NCBI GenBank assembly: GCA_000171835.1
Contig: ABHC01000031.1
Location: 1-50,194, forward strand
Direction: 5' to 3'
DNA: 50,194 nt
Origin: an alpha proteobacterium BAL199
GTDB lineage: Bacteria; Pseudomonadota; Alphaproteobacteria; Thalassobaculales; Thalassobaculaceae
The first letter of the stretch is position 1. The number at the start of each line of letters is the position of its first letter. Below the pieces are notes generated by a model. It worked only from the letters and a program-made list of their open reading frames with translations. It did no database searches and had not been told where the DNA came from. The position numbers and the translations under genes are program-made. Of this stretch, positions 41,184 through 50,033 are shown piece after piece.

Positions 41184-42173
41184 CTATGATGCCAGCGCCG
41201 CGGTCGAAACCGTCTGCTTGGCATTCCTCGATTGGGTGATGCTGCAGGTCCTGCAGTGATCCAGTTCGCGCCAGCGGCCTTTCAGCCACTCGGCTCGGTA
41301 TCGCTCGAATACGTCCGAATTGAACAGTTCAACCGGATCGCTGAACAGCGCGTTCCCGATGTCGAAATACTCGTCTTGATCGGATGAGCACAGGCCAATT
41401 CGTCCGTTGGCAAACACGATCAAACGCTCAAACAGGTCCGGGCACAGAAACCCGTCCGACTTGGCGTAGTCGTCAGAGAAAAGACTGGACCCTGTTCCGG
41501 GCACAACCTTGTTCTCGAAGTCCTCCACTTTCCCTCCGCAATTGTGGATCGGAAACTTGACGATTTCGTCATTTTTTCTGGATGAAACACGCGCATCCCA
41601 GTGCGCAAAGTACTCGTCGAACTCCAGGTAATTGTCCATCTGCTCAATGAACCGGATCAGCACACGCGACTTCGCGTCGCGTTCATCCCTCAGTTCCAGA
41701 AACCGCTCGACATTCGTGTAGATCTTGTCGCGCTTCAAACGCGGGCGGATGGTCTCCACCGCCCTCGCGCTGAACCCGTCGATCGAACAGATCAGCGTGT
41801 CGATACCAGCATCCAGCAGCCTGTTCGACATCTTTTCCGTTAGGAGATGGCAGTTCGTAGAGAACCCAACGCCGCGGAAACCGCATGACTTCAAATAGGC
41901 GATCTTCTCACAGATCGTCGGATCCATGAGCGGCTCGCCGCAGCCGTGCAGGGTAAAATACTTGATGCTCTCGACATGCGGCTGCAGCTTTTCGACGATC
42001 AGCTTGAACTTTTCCAGTGACATGAAGCCTGCGGGCCGGACCGTATTGTCGTAAGACAGATCGGTATAGGCGTCGTCGCCGAATTCCGGCTTGAAACGGA
42101 TCGTGCACATCGGGCACCGCGCATTGCAGAGCCGGTTTACCGTCTCGATCTGAACGTGGGACGGAATGTACAT
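41184..42173 (-). CDS. Radical SAM protein with SPASM-like C-terminus
   Basis: 329 aa from ATG 42173. The core starts almost at once: MYIPSHVQIETVNRLCNARC, with CX3CX2C at Cys 16, 20 and 23 (CNARCPMC). Then FTLHGCGEPLMDPTICEKIA and GFSTNCHLL follow the SAM-binding pattern of MoaA/NifB-like enzymes. The C-terminal part has further cysteines (HNCGG, FLCPD, GRIGLCSSDQ, HCRTCS), typical of SPASM or twitch domains that bind auxiliary 4Fe-4S clusters. Such enzymes modify peptides, sugars or carbon chains; the substrate is unknown. An upstream in-frame ATG (42254) is possible but adds a poorly conserved leader. Confidence 0.87.
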   Translation of the reverse strand: MYIPSHVQIETVNRLCNARCPMCTIRFKPEFGDDAYTDLSYDNTVRPAGFMSLEKFKLIVEKLQPHVESIKYFTLHGCGEPLMDPTICEKIAYLKSCGFRGVGFSTNCHLLTEKMSNRLLDAGIDTLICSIDGFSARAVETIRPRLKRDKIYTNVERFLELRDERDAKSRVLIRFIEQMDNYLEFDEYFAHWDARVSSRKNDEIVKFPIHNCGGKVEDFENKVVPGTGSSLFSDDYAKSDGFLCPDLFERLIVFANGRIGLCSSDQDEYFDIGNALFSDPVELFNSDVFERYRAEWLKGRWRELDHCRTCSITQSRNAKQTVSTAALAS

Positions 42174-42429
42174 TGCAGAACCTACTCGCTGGAGCGGTCG
42201 CGAACTGGCAGCCATCGTTCGCGGGCGCGTATGATTTACCACAGCAGCCGCCAACCATCAAAATTAGAACCAACGGGTCTTGCAGCCGATCAACCCAGCT
42301 AGGTCACAAACTCATAAATGGGATTGAACGAACCCGCTGTCGCGGGAAGTAGGGGCGGTGACCGTTGAGGTCGCCTGTCTGGGATGATGGCGGTTGCGAG
42401 CAGCCTCATCACCAGACAGGAGCACCCCG

Positions 42430-43290
42430 ATGGCCGAGTTGAGCCCTCTACGCCGTCGCATGATCGAGGACATGACGGTCCGTAATCTGTCGCCGGCGAC
42501 GCAGCGATCCTACCTGCACGCAGTGGCGAAGTTCAGTCGCTTCTTCGGACGCTCGCCGGACCGGCTCGGTCTGGAGGATGTGCGGGCCTTCCAGGTCCAC
42601 CTGGTGTCTACCGGGATCTCGTGGCCGTCGCTGAACCAGACGGTCTGCGCGCTGCGGTTCTTCTACGGCGTCACGCTTGGGCACGGGGAGATCCCGGAGC
42701 GCATCCCTTACGCGCGCGAGCCGCGCAAGCTGCCGGTGGTGCTGAGCGCCGACGAGGTGGTGCGGTTCCTGGAGGCGGTTGCGAGCCTGAAGAGCCGGGC
42801 GGCGCTGACGACGGCCTACGCGGCTGGGTTGCGGGTGTCGGAAGTGGTCGCTCTGCGGGTCGGCGACGTCGACAGCGGGCGGATGGTGATCCGGGTCGAG
42901 CACGGCAAGGGTGGCAAGGACCGCTACGTCATGTTGTCGGCGCAGTTGCTCGGCATTCTGCGAACCTATTGGCGGCTGGCGCGTCCCGAGCACTGGCTGT
43001 TCCCCGGTCGCGAGGCGAGCAAGCCGATCGACGTCCAGGTGCTGCACGCCGCCTGCCGATCGGCTCGTGCTGCTGCGGGGTTGGACAAGCGGGTGACGGT
43101 GCACACCCTGCGGCACAGCTTCGCCACCCACCTGCTGGAGAGCGGCACCGACATCCGCATCATCCAGGTCCTGCTCGGGCACGCCAATCTGTCGACCACG
43201 GCACGCTACACGCAGGTCTCGAACGGGCTGATCCGGCGGACCGAGAGCCCGCTCGACCGGCTGGCGCTGGAGGTGGTGCCTCCCGCCTGA
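42430..43290 (+). CDS. Tyrosine recombinase of the IS91-type element
   Basis: 286 aa. An N-terminal SAM-like core-binding domain (RRRMIEDMTVRNLSPATQRS, WPSLNQTVCALRFFYGV) precedes the catalytic domain with Arg in AAGLRVSEVVALRVGD, HTLRHSFATHLLESG (HxxR), GHANLSTTARYTQVS (His and Tyr nucleophile). All active-site residues are present. The gene is 9 bp before the transposase gene, so both are co-transcribed. In IS91 relatives it is an accessory enzyme of unproven function. Confidence 0.92.
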   Translation: MAELSPLRRRMIEDMTVRNLSPATQRSYLHAVAKFSRFFGRSPDRLGLEDVRAFQVHLVSTGISWPSLNQTVCALRFFYGVTLGHGEIPERIPYAREPRKLPVVLSADEVVRFLEAVASLKSRAALTTAYAAGLRVSEVVALRVGDVDSGRMVIRVEHGKGGKDRYVMLSAQLLGILRTYWRLARPEHWLFPGREASKPIDVQVLHAACRSARAAAGLDKRVTVHTLRHSFATHLLESGTDIRIIQVLLGHANLSTTARYTQVSNGLIRRTESPLDRLALEVVPPA

Positions 43291-43299
43291 CCGGGCGTC

Positions 43300-44487
43300 A
43301 TGCCTCCGGGTCTGGAGTTGGCGGACGTGTTCCGCCGGCACGGCGATGCCTATCGCCGCGCGCATGACGGTCACCTGGGCCGGGTCGAGCGGCGGGTGAT
43401 GAGCGCCGTCGAGCTGTGCCGCACCGCGGCACTCGGCGGCCATGTCGAGCAGTGTCGGGACTGCGGCACCGTCCGTCACGCCTACAACTCCTGCCGCAAC
43501 CGGCACTGCCCGAAGTGCCAGGGCCAGGCGCGTGCCGAGTGGCTCGCCGCCCGTCAGGCCGAGCTGCTGCCGGTGGGATATTTCCACGTCGTCTTCACCA
43601 TGCCGCCGGCAGCCGCGGAGATCGCCTTCCAGAACAAGGCGGCTGTCTACGCCATCCTGTTCCGGGCGGCGGCCGAGACGTTGCGCGTGGTCGCTGCCGA
43701 TCCCCGCCACCTCGGCGCCGAGCTCGGCGTCGTCGCGGTGCTGCACACCTGGGGCCAGACCCTCCACCATCACCCGCACGTCCATTGCGTCGTGCCGGGC
43801 GGCGGCCCGTCGCTCGACGGCACGCGTTGGGTGGCGTGCCGGCCCGGGTTCTTCCTGCCGGTGCGGGTGCTGTCCCGGGTGTTCCGGCGGCTGTTCCTGG
43901 CCGAGTTGCAGGCCGCCTTCGAGGCCGGCGGACTGGGCTTCTTCGGCGACCTCGCCGGGCTCGCCGAGCCCGCCGCCTTCACCCGCCGGCTGCGTGAGCT
44001 GCGGGGCGTAGAGTGGGTGGTCTACGCCAAGCCGCCGTTCGGCGGCCCCGCCCAGGTCCTGGCCTATCTCGGTCGCTACACCCACCGGGTCGCGATCGCC
44101 AACTCGCGGCTGCTCGACGTCACCGACCGCCAGGTCGCCTTCCGTTGGCGCGACTACCGCCATCACGGCAAGGCAAAGGTCATGACCCTCGACGCCGACG
44201 AGTTCATCCGCCGCTTCCTGCTGCACACCCTGCCCGACGGCTTCCACCGCATCCGCCACTACGGCTTCCTCGCCAACGGTCATCGCGCCGACAAGCTGGC
44301 GCTCTGCCGCACGCTGCTCGCCGCACCGGCGCCCAAACCGGATCCATCGCCGACCGAAGACGCGGCTGTCACAGATCGCAACCACTGCTGCCCGTGCTGC
44401 GGCAGCACCGCGATAAGCCGCGCCATCCTGCCGGGGTCGTGGCGATCACCGCCTGCGCGGCCGTCCTTCTGGAACGACACATCATGA
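43300..44487 (+). CDS. IS91-family (Y1/HUH) transposase
   Basis: 395 aa. An N-terminal zinc-binding region (VEQCRDCGTVRHAYNSCRNR, HCPKCQGQARAEWLAAR) is followed by the HUH motif in LHHHPHVHCVVPGGG and the catalytic tyrosine region YLGRYTHRVAIANSRL. These enzymes move by rolling-circle transposition with single-strand cleavage. The start is the ATG after the recombinase stop. The C-terminal 60 residues are low in conservation. Complete. Confidence 0.93.
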   Translation: MPPGLELADVFRRHGDAYRRAHDGHLGRVERRVMSAVELCRTAALGGHVEQCRDCGTVRHAYNSCRNRHCPKCQGQARAEWLAARQAELLPVGYFHVVFTMPPAAAEIAFQNKAAVYAILFRAAAETLRVVAADPRHLGAELGVVAVLHTWGQTLHHHPHVHCVVPGGGPSLDGTRWVACRPGFFLPVRVLSRVFRRLFLAELQAAFEAGGLGFFGDLAGLAEPAAFTRRLRELRGVEWVVYAKPPFGGPAQVLAYLGRYTHRVAIANSRLLDVTDRQVAFRWRDYRHHGKAKVMTLDADEFIRRFLLHTLPDGFHRIRHYGFLANGHRADKLALCRTLLAAPAPKPDPSPTEDAAVTDRNHCCPCCGSTAISRAILPGSWRSPPARPSFWNDTS

Positions 44488-44937
44488 CCGGCCCGTCACG
44501 CCACCTCATACGACCCGATGCTGCTCCGGGCGCTCCATGCGCCTGCATGGACGCTGCGTCCTGCTGCAACGGCGAGCGGTCCGGGCAAGGTCGTCATCGG
44601 CGGCGCAGCGTCCACGACCACGACGTCCCACCGCAAATCACCGCCGTCATCGTCCGGCGCGACCGTCCAACCCGCAATCCCATCGCGCGCCTCGGCCTCC
44701 CGGGCCAGGCGCTGGCAACACAATCCCCATAGCCCGTTCCGCCATCCCGCGGGTTCGCTCAATCCGGCTTCAATGAGGTCGCGCACCGAGCCCGACGGCT
44801 GCCTCCCGGTCGCGCGACCTCACAGAACCCTCCAGACTCTGAGGTGCGAGCGCAGTTGATTCTGTCGCCCTGCGAGCGCAGCGAGCCTCGAAGGGCCTGC
44901 TGACACAGGCGCGGGCGCGTCCGGGATGACGAGCCGG

Positions 44938-45381
44938 CTACGCCGCCGCCCGCTCCCGCGCCACCGCATCCCTGATCGCCTCGGCCTTCGCGACCGTCGT
45001 GCCCGCCACCCAGTCGCCGACTGCGACGTCGCGGTACAGCACCCAGACCCGTCGGGCGTCGGTCGGGTCCCAGGGCGTGCCCTCGGCGGCCAGGCAGGCG
45101 CGGGCCAGGCGTTCGGCCAGCGCCGGCTTGGCGTCGGGGGCAAGCGAGCCGGTCGGCGAGGCGACCTCGATGCGCCACAGCGGCCGGGCCGGGACCGCGC
45201 CCGACTTGGTGATCGCGGTGTCCGGCATCGGGTGCAGGTAGACCCAGGACAGCGACGCCGCCAGCCGGCTGTCGCCATAGCCCTCGGCCTCGCGCACCAG
45301 CCGGGCGATCCGGTCGGCCAGCACCTGCCGGTCCTCGGCGTCCAGCACGGACTCGCTCAGATACAGGTCGATCATCGGCAT
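44938..45381 (-). CDS. 4-oxalocrotonate tautomerase-like protein
   Basis: 147 aa from ATG 45381: MPMIDLYLSESVLDAEDRQV. Pro after the initiator Met is the expected catalytic base of the tautomerase superfamily. LSWVYLHPMPDTAITKSG and the second half (WRIEVASPTGSLAPDAKPAL) suggest two tandem beta-alpha-beta units as in the longer members. It is divergently arranged with a GlxA-type regulator 116 bp away. Substrate unknown, likely an aromatic or enol catabolite. Confidence 0.75.
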   Translation of the reverse strand: MPMIDLYLSESVLDAEDRQVLADRIARLVREAEGYGDSRLAASLSWVYLHPMPDTAITKSGAVPARPLWRIEVASPTGSLAPDAKPALAERLARACLAAEGTPWDPTDARRVWVLYRDVAVGDWVAGTTVAKAEAIRDAVARERAAA

Positions 45382-45497
45382 GCCGGCCTCCGTCGCAGTG
45401 ATCTCGGTCGATGACCGGATCATCGCGCTTGCCCGCCAACGACGACAGGAGGCAGGATAAGCAATATACAGCGGTGATACGGACGGGAGACAGGCAA

Positions 45498-46574
45498 ATG
45501 GCGACCCGACTGGTTCCGGCGGTCCTGCTGATCCGCGACGGCGGTTTCGCTTCGGCGGTCGTCGGGCCGGCGGAGATCCTGCGCATGGCCGGCGTGGCGC
45601 CGCGGGTACTGGCCGGCCGTCCCGCCCGGCCACGGTTCCGGGTGACGATCGCCTCGCCGTCCGGCGGGCCGGCGGCCTGCGTCGGCGGGCTGACGGTCCC
45701 GGCCGAGGCGGCGCTGGCCGACACCGGGGTGCCGGACCTGGTGCTGGTCGGCTCATCCGGCATCGCCGGCATGGCGATCGCGGACGCCGACACCGACGCT
45801 GCGATTTCCGGCTGGCTGCGGGCTGCCTACGACGGCGGCGCGGTGATCGCCGGCGTCTGCTCGGGGGTGTTCCAGCTCGGCCGCGCCGGCCTCCTGGACG
45901 GCCGTCGCGCCACCACCCACTGGGCGTTCGCCGACGAACTGCGCCGGATGTTCCCGGCCGCCGACGTTCGCCCGGCGCGCATGGTGCTGGACGAAGACCG
46001 CATCGTCACCGCCGGCGGCGTCAACGCCGCCTCCGACCTCGCCCTGCACCTGGTCGAGCGGTTCTGCGGCCGCGACGAGGCGCGCGACCTGGCGAACGCC
46101 CTGGTGCTGGACCTGCCGCGCGCCGCGCAGTCGGGGTACGCCGGCTGGCTCGGCGGCGCGGCGCATGGCGACGATGCGGTGATGCGGGTGCAGCGGGTGA
46201 TCGCCGAACGCCCGGAGGCGGCGGCCGGCGTCGAGGGGCTGGCGGCTTCGGTCGGCCTCAGTCCGCGCAGCCTGGCCCGCCGGTTCCGGGCCGCCACCGG
46301 CGAGACCGTGGTGGAGTGCGTTCAGCGCCTGCGGGTGGCGCGGGCGCGCGAACTGCTGGAGGTCGAACGACTGTCGGTCGAGCAGGTGGCGCGCCGGGTC
46401 GGCTATGAGGATTTGGCGTTCTTCCGCCGGCTGTTCCGCAAGTACACCGGCCTGACGCCGAGCGGCCATCGCCAGCGCTTCGGTCGGCCGGGCGCCGTGG
46501 CGGCGCGGGGTGACGCGCGTGCGGCGGCGGCCAATCAGAGCGGAACCGTCGTCACCCCCCAGATCGTTCCCTGA
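45498..46574 (+). CDS. GlxA-family transcriptional regulator (DJ-1/PfpI plus AraC domain)
   Basis: 358 aa from ATG 45498, with GGGAGACAGG upstream. The N-terminal DJ-1-like domain (about 5-170) has VIAGVCSGVFQLGRAGLLDG with the nucleophile-elbow Cys and RATTHWAFADELRRMFP. The C-terminal AraC-type domain has two helix-turn-helices: EGLAASVGLSPRSLARRFRA and VARRVGYEDLAFFRRLFRKY. It probably regulates itself and the divergent tautomerase gene. The 3' end overlaps the convergent DUF1223 gene by 40 bp. Confidence 0.9.
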   Translation: MATRLVPAVLLIRDGGFASAVVGPAEILRMAGVAPRVLAGRPARPRFRVTIASPSGGPAACVGGLTVPAEAALADTGVPDLVLVGSSGIAGMAIADADTDAAISGWLRAAYDGGAVIAGVCSGVFQLGRAGLLDGRRATTHWAFADELRRMFPAADVRPARMVLDEDRIVTAGGVNAASDLALHLVERFCGRDEARDLANALVLDLPRAAQSGYAGWLGGAAHGDDAVMRVQRVIAERPEAAAGVEGLAASVGLSPRSLARRFRAATGETVVECVQRLRVARARELLEVERLSVEQVARRVGYEDLAFFRRLFRKYTGLTPSGHRQRFGRPGAVAARGDARAAAANQSGTVVTPQIVP

Positions 46575-47278
46575 TCGGCCTGCAGCAGGATCACCAGGGC
46601 GTCGGCGCCGCGATGCCATGCGTCGTCGGCTCCGACCGTCACCGCCAGGGTGTCGCCGGTCCAGCGGCCGATCCGGGTAATGCTGCGTACCACGTTGTAG
46701 TCGGACAGCACCCGGCCGGAGTTCTCGCCGCGCTTGACCTCGGTCACATGCTCGGCGTCGATGGCGGCCAGCAGCAGGTCGGCCGGTCCACTCGTTGCCG
46801 CTTTCGGTACCAGCACGGTGATCTTGCCGTCGGAGCGGCGACCGACCTCGATCGGGATCGACACCCGCTCGGCGGCGCCGAGGGCCAGCCTTTGGCGGAT
46901 CGCCGCTTCGACCTCGCCGCGCCGCGATCCGACCGCGTGGGTCACGCCGTCGATCACCATCTGCGGGGTGTAGATGGAGCGCTGGCCCAGCCGGGCGGCG
47001 TAGGCACGCTGGCGGGCGGTGAACAGCGGGTCGCCGAACGGGTCCTTCCAGCCGATGTAGTCCCAGTAGTCGATGTGGAAGGCCAGCGCCACAACGTCGT
47101 CGCGCTTTGCCAGTTCGCCCATGAAGGCGTCGGCCGGCGGACAGGAGCTGCAGCCCTGGCTGGTGTATAGCTCGACGACCACGGGCCGCCGGGTCGGGTC
47201 GGCGGCGCTGGCGGGCCTCGCGGCCGCCATGAGGCCGGCGGCGAGTCCGGATGCCGTGAAGGCGCGTCGTGTGATCAT
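46535..47278 (-). CDS. DUF1223 (thioredoxin-like) secreted protein
   Basis: 247 aa. The start MITRRAFTASGLAAGLMAAA is a Tat-type signal (RR plus hydrophobic stretch). The mature part begins VVVELYTSQGCSSCPPADAF with the CxxC motif of the family, then AFHIDYWDYIGWKDPFGDPL and QRSIYTPQMVIDGVTHAVGS. DUF1223 proteins have a thioredoxin-like fold with a CSSC active site, of uncertain physiological role. 9 bp before the next minus-strand gene's upstream edge; probably in one unit with the gene at 47288. Confidence 0.88.
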   Translation of the reverse strand: MITRRAFTASGLAAGLMAAARPASAADPTRRPVVVELYTSQGCSSCPPADAFMGELAKRDDVVALAFHIDYWDYIGWKDPFGDPLFTARQRAYAARLGQRSIYTPQMVIDGVTHAVGSRRGEVEAAIRQRLALGAAERVSIPIEVGRRSDGKITVLVPKAATSGPADLLLAAIDAEHVTEVKRGENSGRVLSDYNVVRSITRIGRWTGDTLAVTVGADDAWHRGADALVILLQADQGTIWGVTTVPL

Positions 47279-47287
47279 CGCTCGAAA

Positions 47288-47893
47288 CTAGGGTCGGCCG
47301 CGGATCACTGCCAGTGACGAGGGCGTGATCTGAGAGCGTGCCGGCGCTCCCGGCCGGAAGACGTCCCAGGCATACTCGTTCGTCACAAAAATCAGGGTGT
47401 CGGTGACAAAATTGGCCGCCACAAAGCCGGCGGCGACTGTCACGCTGCCCCCGAAGCCGTAGCCGAGCGCGAAGTTCCGGCTGGAGTTGAGGACCCGAAA
47501 CAGCACCGTCTTCTGGGCGATGGTCTGGTTGGTCTTTTCCTCCGGCGGTGGACCGAAGGTCTGCCACGCGTACTCAAAGCCGTAGTACAGCGATGCCGCC
47601 GACACCGCGTTGACCGCGAAGAATCCGGCCCCCGCTACCGCGGTGCCGCCGAGCAGCACGCCGTACAGCGCCAGGTCCGACAGATTGGCCGCCGCCTGGT
47701 AGGTGAGGGTCTTGTAGAGCGTGCGTTCCCACACCGGCAGGGTGTCGGTGGCGATCTCCGGTGCGGCGAGCTGTGGCACGGCGGTTTCCCGGGCAGCCGG
47801 CGCCGGTATGGTCGCGAACTGTTGAGCGTGCGCCGGCGCCGCCACCAGCAGGGCAAGCCCGAGAACCAGCGCATGCGAGCGATCGTGCGGCAT
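47288..47893 (-). CDS. Exported/membrane protein with two DUF2061-like repeats
   Basis: 201 aa with a signal peptide (ALVLGLALLVAAPAHAQQ). Two homologous halves, each with two hydrophobic segments and ending EYAWQTFGP (about 110) and EYAWDVFRP (about 180), resemble the DUF2061 pattern (E..W..F.P). The halves begin ERTLYKTLTYQAAANLSDLA and QKTVLFRVLNSSRNFALGYG. Function unknown; internal duplication is clear. Confidence 0.6.
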   Translation of the reverse strand: MPHDRSHALVLGLALLVAAPAHAQQFATIPAPAARETAVPQLAAPEIATDTLPVWERTLYKTLTYQAAANLSDLALYGVLLGGTAVAGAGFFAVNAVSAASLYYGFEYAWQTFGPPPEEKTNQTIAQKTVLFRVLNSSRNFALGYGFGGSVTVAAGFVAANFVTDTLIFVTNEYAWDVFRPGAPARSQITPSSLAVIRGRP

Positions 47894-48037
47894 CGTCCGC
47901 GCCTCCGAGTCAAGTCGACGAGGAGAAGGTTGCAGCGGCCGGCGGCCGAGTCCACCCTCGATCGGCCGCCGTCGCGCCGCTGGCGGCTGAGGCGATCGTC
48001 AAGGTCCCGCGAAGCGCGGCCGGAACCGATCGAGCGG

Positions 48038-49006
48038 TCAGTGCCCCGGGTCGGCGGCGGTGAACAGATGACATCGCACCATGGTGTCCCCGCTCCGCAC
48101 CTCCGGTGGCACCACGATGTCGCAGACGCCCGGGATGGCCGCGGGACAGCGCTGATGAAACCGGCAGCCCGGCGGCAGGTCGACCGGGCTCGGGATATCG
48201 CCCTGCAGCGGCGGCCCGCGGTCCGGCTGGACCGCCTGCGGATACGGTACCGCCTTCAGCAGGGCCTGAGTATAGGGGTGGCGCGGGTTTTCGAACACCG
48301 CCTCGGTCTCGCCCTCCTCGACGATCACCCCGAGATACATCACGGCGACCCGGCGGCAGAGATACCGCACCACCGCGAGGTTGTGGGAGATGAACAGGTA
48401 GGTGAGGCCGAGGTCGGCTTGCAGCTTCTTCAGGAACTCGAGGATCTGCGATTGCACCGAGACGTCGAGCGCCGACGTCGGTTCGTCCAGGATCAGCAGC
48501 GCCGGTTCCAGCGCGATCGCCCGCGCAATGCAAACCCGCTGCTTCTGCCCCCCTGACAGCTCATGCGGATAGCGATACAGGAACTGGCGCGACAGTCCGA
48601 CGATCTCCAGCAGCTCGGCGACCCGGGACGTCAGGGCGGCGCCGCGGATCGCGGTGTGCAGGACCAGCGGCTCTGCGACGCTCCGCATGATGGTCATGCG
48701 CGGATTGAGCGCCGAGTGCGGGTCCTGGAAGATCATCTGCGCGGTACGGCGCAGCTTCTTCTCGGCGGCCCGGTCGAGGCGGGTGAGGTCCTCGCCGGCG
48801 ATGACCAGCCTTCCCCCGGTGATCGGCACCAGGTGCAGGGCCGCCTTGCCGATCGTCGACTTCCCCGAGCCCGACTCGCCGACCAGGCCGAACGCCTCGC
48901 CCTTGCGCAGCCGCAGCGTCACGCCGTCGACCGCCTTGACCACCAGGCGCTCGCGTCGGCGGCGCGAGACGTCGAAGTGAACCTTCAGGTCTTCAAGCGC
49001 CAGCAT
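48038..49006 (-). CDS. Oligopeptide/dipeptide ABC transporter ATP-binding protein (OppF/DppF type)
   Basis: 322 aa from ATG 49006. Walker [11 protein letters not shown]-loop [14 protein letters not shown], signature LSGGQKQR, Walker [13 protein letters not shown], and H-loop ISHNLAVV. The C-terminal oligopeptide-type extension has [15 protein letters not shown] and the cysteine motif [15 protein letters not shown], which can bind an Fe-S cluster in this subfamily. It overlaps the partner ATPase by 14 bp. Together they energise uptake of peptides, nickel or similar solutes; the substrate is not set by sequence. Confidence 0.93.
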   Translation of the reverse strand: MLALEDLKVHFDVSRRRRERLVVKAVDGVTLRLRKGEAFGLVGESGSGKSTIGKAALHLVPITGGRLVIAGEDLTRLDRAAEKKLRRTAQMIFQDPHSALNPRMTIMRSVAEPLVLHTAIRGAALTSRVAELLEIVGLSRQFLYRYPHELSGGQKQRVCIARAIALEPALLILDEPTSALDVSVQSQILEFLKKLQADLGLTYLFISHNLAVVRYLCRRVAVMYLGVIVEEGETEAVFENPRHPYTQALLKAVPYPQAVQPDRGPPLQGDIPSPVDLPPGCRFHQRCPAAIPGVCDIVVPPEVRSGDTMVRCHLFTAADPGH

Positions 49007-50033
49007 CGGATTCCCCCGGCGATCGCCAGCAGGCGACCTTGTGACCGTCGGCGATCGCCGTGATCGGCGGCGGCCGCCGACAATCGTCGCCGGCCAGCGC
49101 ACAGCGGTCCCGGAACCGGCAGCCGACCGGCGGGTCGAGCAGGTTCGGCAGCGATCCCGGGATGCTCGACAGGCTGGCGGCCGGGCGGCCGGGGTGCGGC
49201 ACCGCCGCGAGCAGGCCGCGGGTGTAGGGATGCGCCGGGTGGTCGAACAGCCGCGCCATGGTGGCGTCCTCGACGATCTGCCCGGCATACATCACCACCA
49301 CCCGGTCGCACACCGACGCGACGACCCCGAGGTCGTGGGTGATCATCAGGACCGACAGGCCGAACTCGACCCGCAACTCGTGGATCAGGTCGAGGATCTG
49401 CGCCTGGATGGTGACGTCGAGCGCGGTCGTCGGCTCGTCGGCGACCAGCAGGCGCGGGCGCCCGGACAGCGCCATGGCGATCAGCACCCGCTGCCGCATG
49501 CCGCCGGACAGCTGATAGGGATAGGCGTCGAGCTGGCGCTCCGGATTGGGCAGATGGACCCGGCCCAGCATGTCGATCGCATGGTCCCGGGCCGCGTCGC
49601 GGCGCATGCGCTCGGCCCGCGGCCGGACCCGCTGATGCGCCATGATCACGTCGACCAGCTGGGTGCCGATGGTGAACACCGGGTTCAGGTAGGTCATGGG
49701 GTCCTGGAAGATCATGGCGATGTCGTTGCCGCGGATCTGCTGGAGCCGGGCCTCGCCGACCCGCAGCATATCCTCGCCGTCGAACAGGATCTGGCCGCCG
49801 CGCACCCGGGCCGGCGGGCTCGGCAGCAACCCCGTGATCGACTTAGCGGTCACCGACTTCCCGCAGCCGGTCTCGCCCACGATCCCCAGCGACTCGCCCG
49901 GCGCCAGGTCGAAGCTGATGCCGTCGATCGCCTGGTAGACGCCGTCGAAGGTATCGAACGCCAGCTTGAAGTCCCGCACCGACAGCAGCGGAGCCGCTCC
50001 GGCCTGGGAGGGTATCGTCGCCCGGCCGCTCAT
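48993..50033 (-). CDS. Oligopeptide/dipeptide ABC transporter ATP-binding protein (OppD/DppD type)
   Basis: 346 aa from ATG 50033. Walker [27 protein letters not shown], signature LSGGMRQR, Walker [13 protein letters not shown] and ITHDLGVV. Extension with [17 protein letters not shown] and [18 protein letters not shown] overlap with the permease gene upstream shows one operon running permease, OppD, OppF. Confidence 0.94.
   Translation of the reverse strand: MSGRATIPSQAGAAPLLSVRDFKLAFDTFDGVYQAIDGISFDLAPGESLGIVGETGCGKSVTAKSITGLLPSPPARVRGGQILFDGEDMLRVGEARLQQIRGNDIAMIFQDPMTYLNPVFTIGTQLVDVIMAHQRVRPRAERMRRDAARDHAIDMLGRVHLPNPERQLDAYPYQLSGGMRQRVLIAMALSGRPRLLVADEPTTALDVTIQAQILDLIHELRVEFGLSVLMITHDLGVVASVCDRVVVMYAGQIVEDATMARLFDHPAHPYTRGLLAAVPHPGRPAASLSSIPGSLPNLLDPPVGCRFRDRCALAGDDCRRPPPITAIADGHKVACWRSPGESDAGA

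Larger units (their letters stand above)
42321..44765 (+). mobile_element. IS91-type element with tyrosine recombinase
   Basis: A recombinase gene and a Y1/HUH transposase gene lie between GGATTGAACGAACCCGC (42321) and its imperfect inverse GCGGGTTCGCTCAATCC (ending 44765). Such paired organisation is common for IS91-like elements in proteobacteria. Exact oriIS/terIS sites and the target tetranucleotide were not fixed. Confidence 0.75.

Noticed and set aside
42448-44385. 645-codon minus-strand open frame over the IS91 genes
   Set aside because: Antisense shadow of recombinase and transposase; composition is dominated by Gln/His/Arg-rich low-complexity translation.
44759-45793. 344-codon minus-strand frame spanning the IS91 edge and the tautomerase
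   Set aside because: It is out of frame with the tautomerase, whose Pro1 start and motifs are clear; it looks like high-GC noise.
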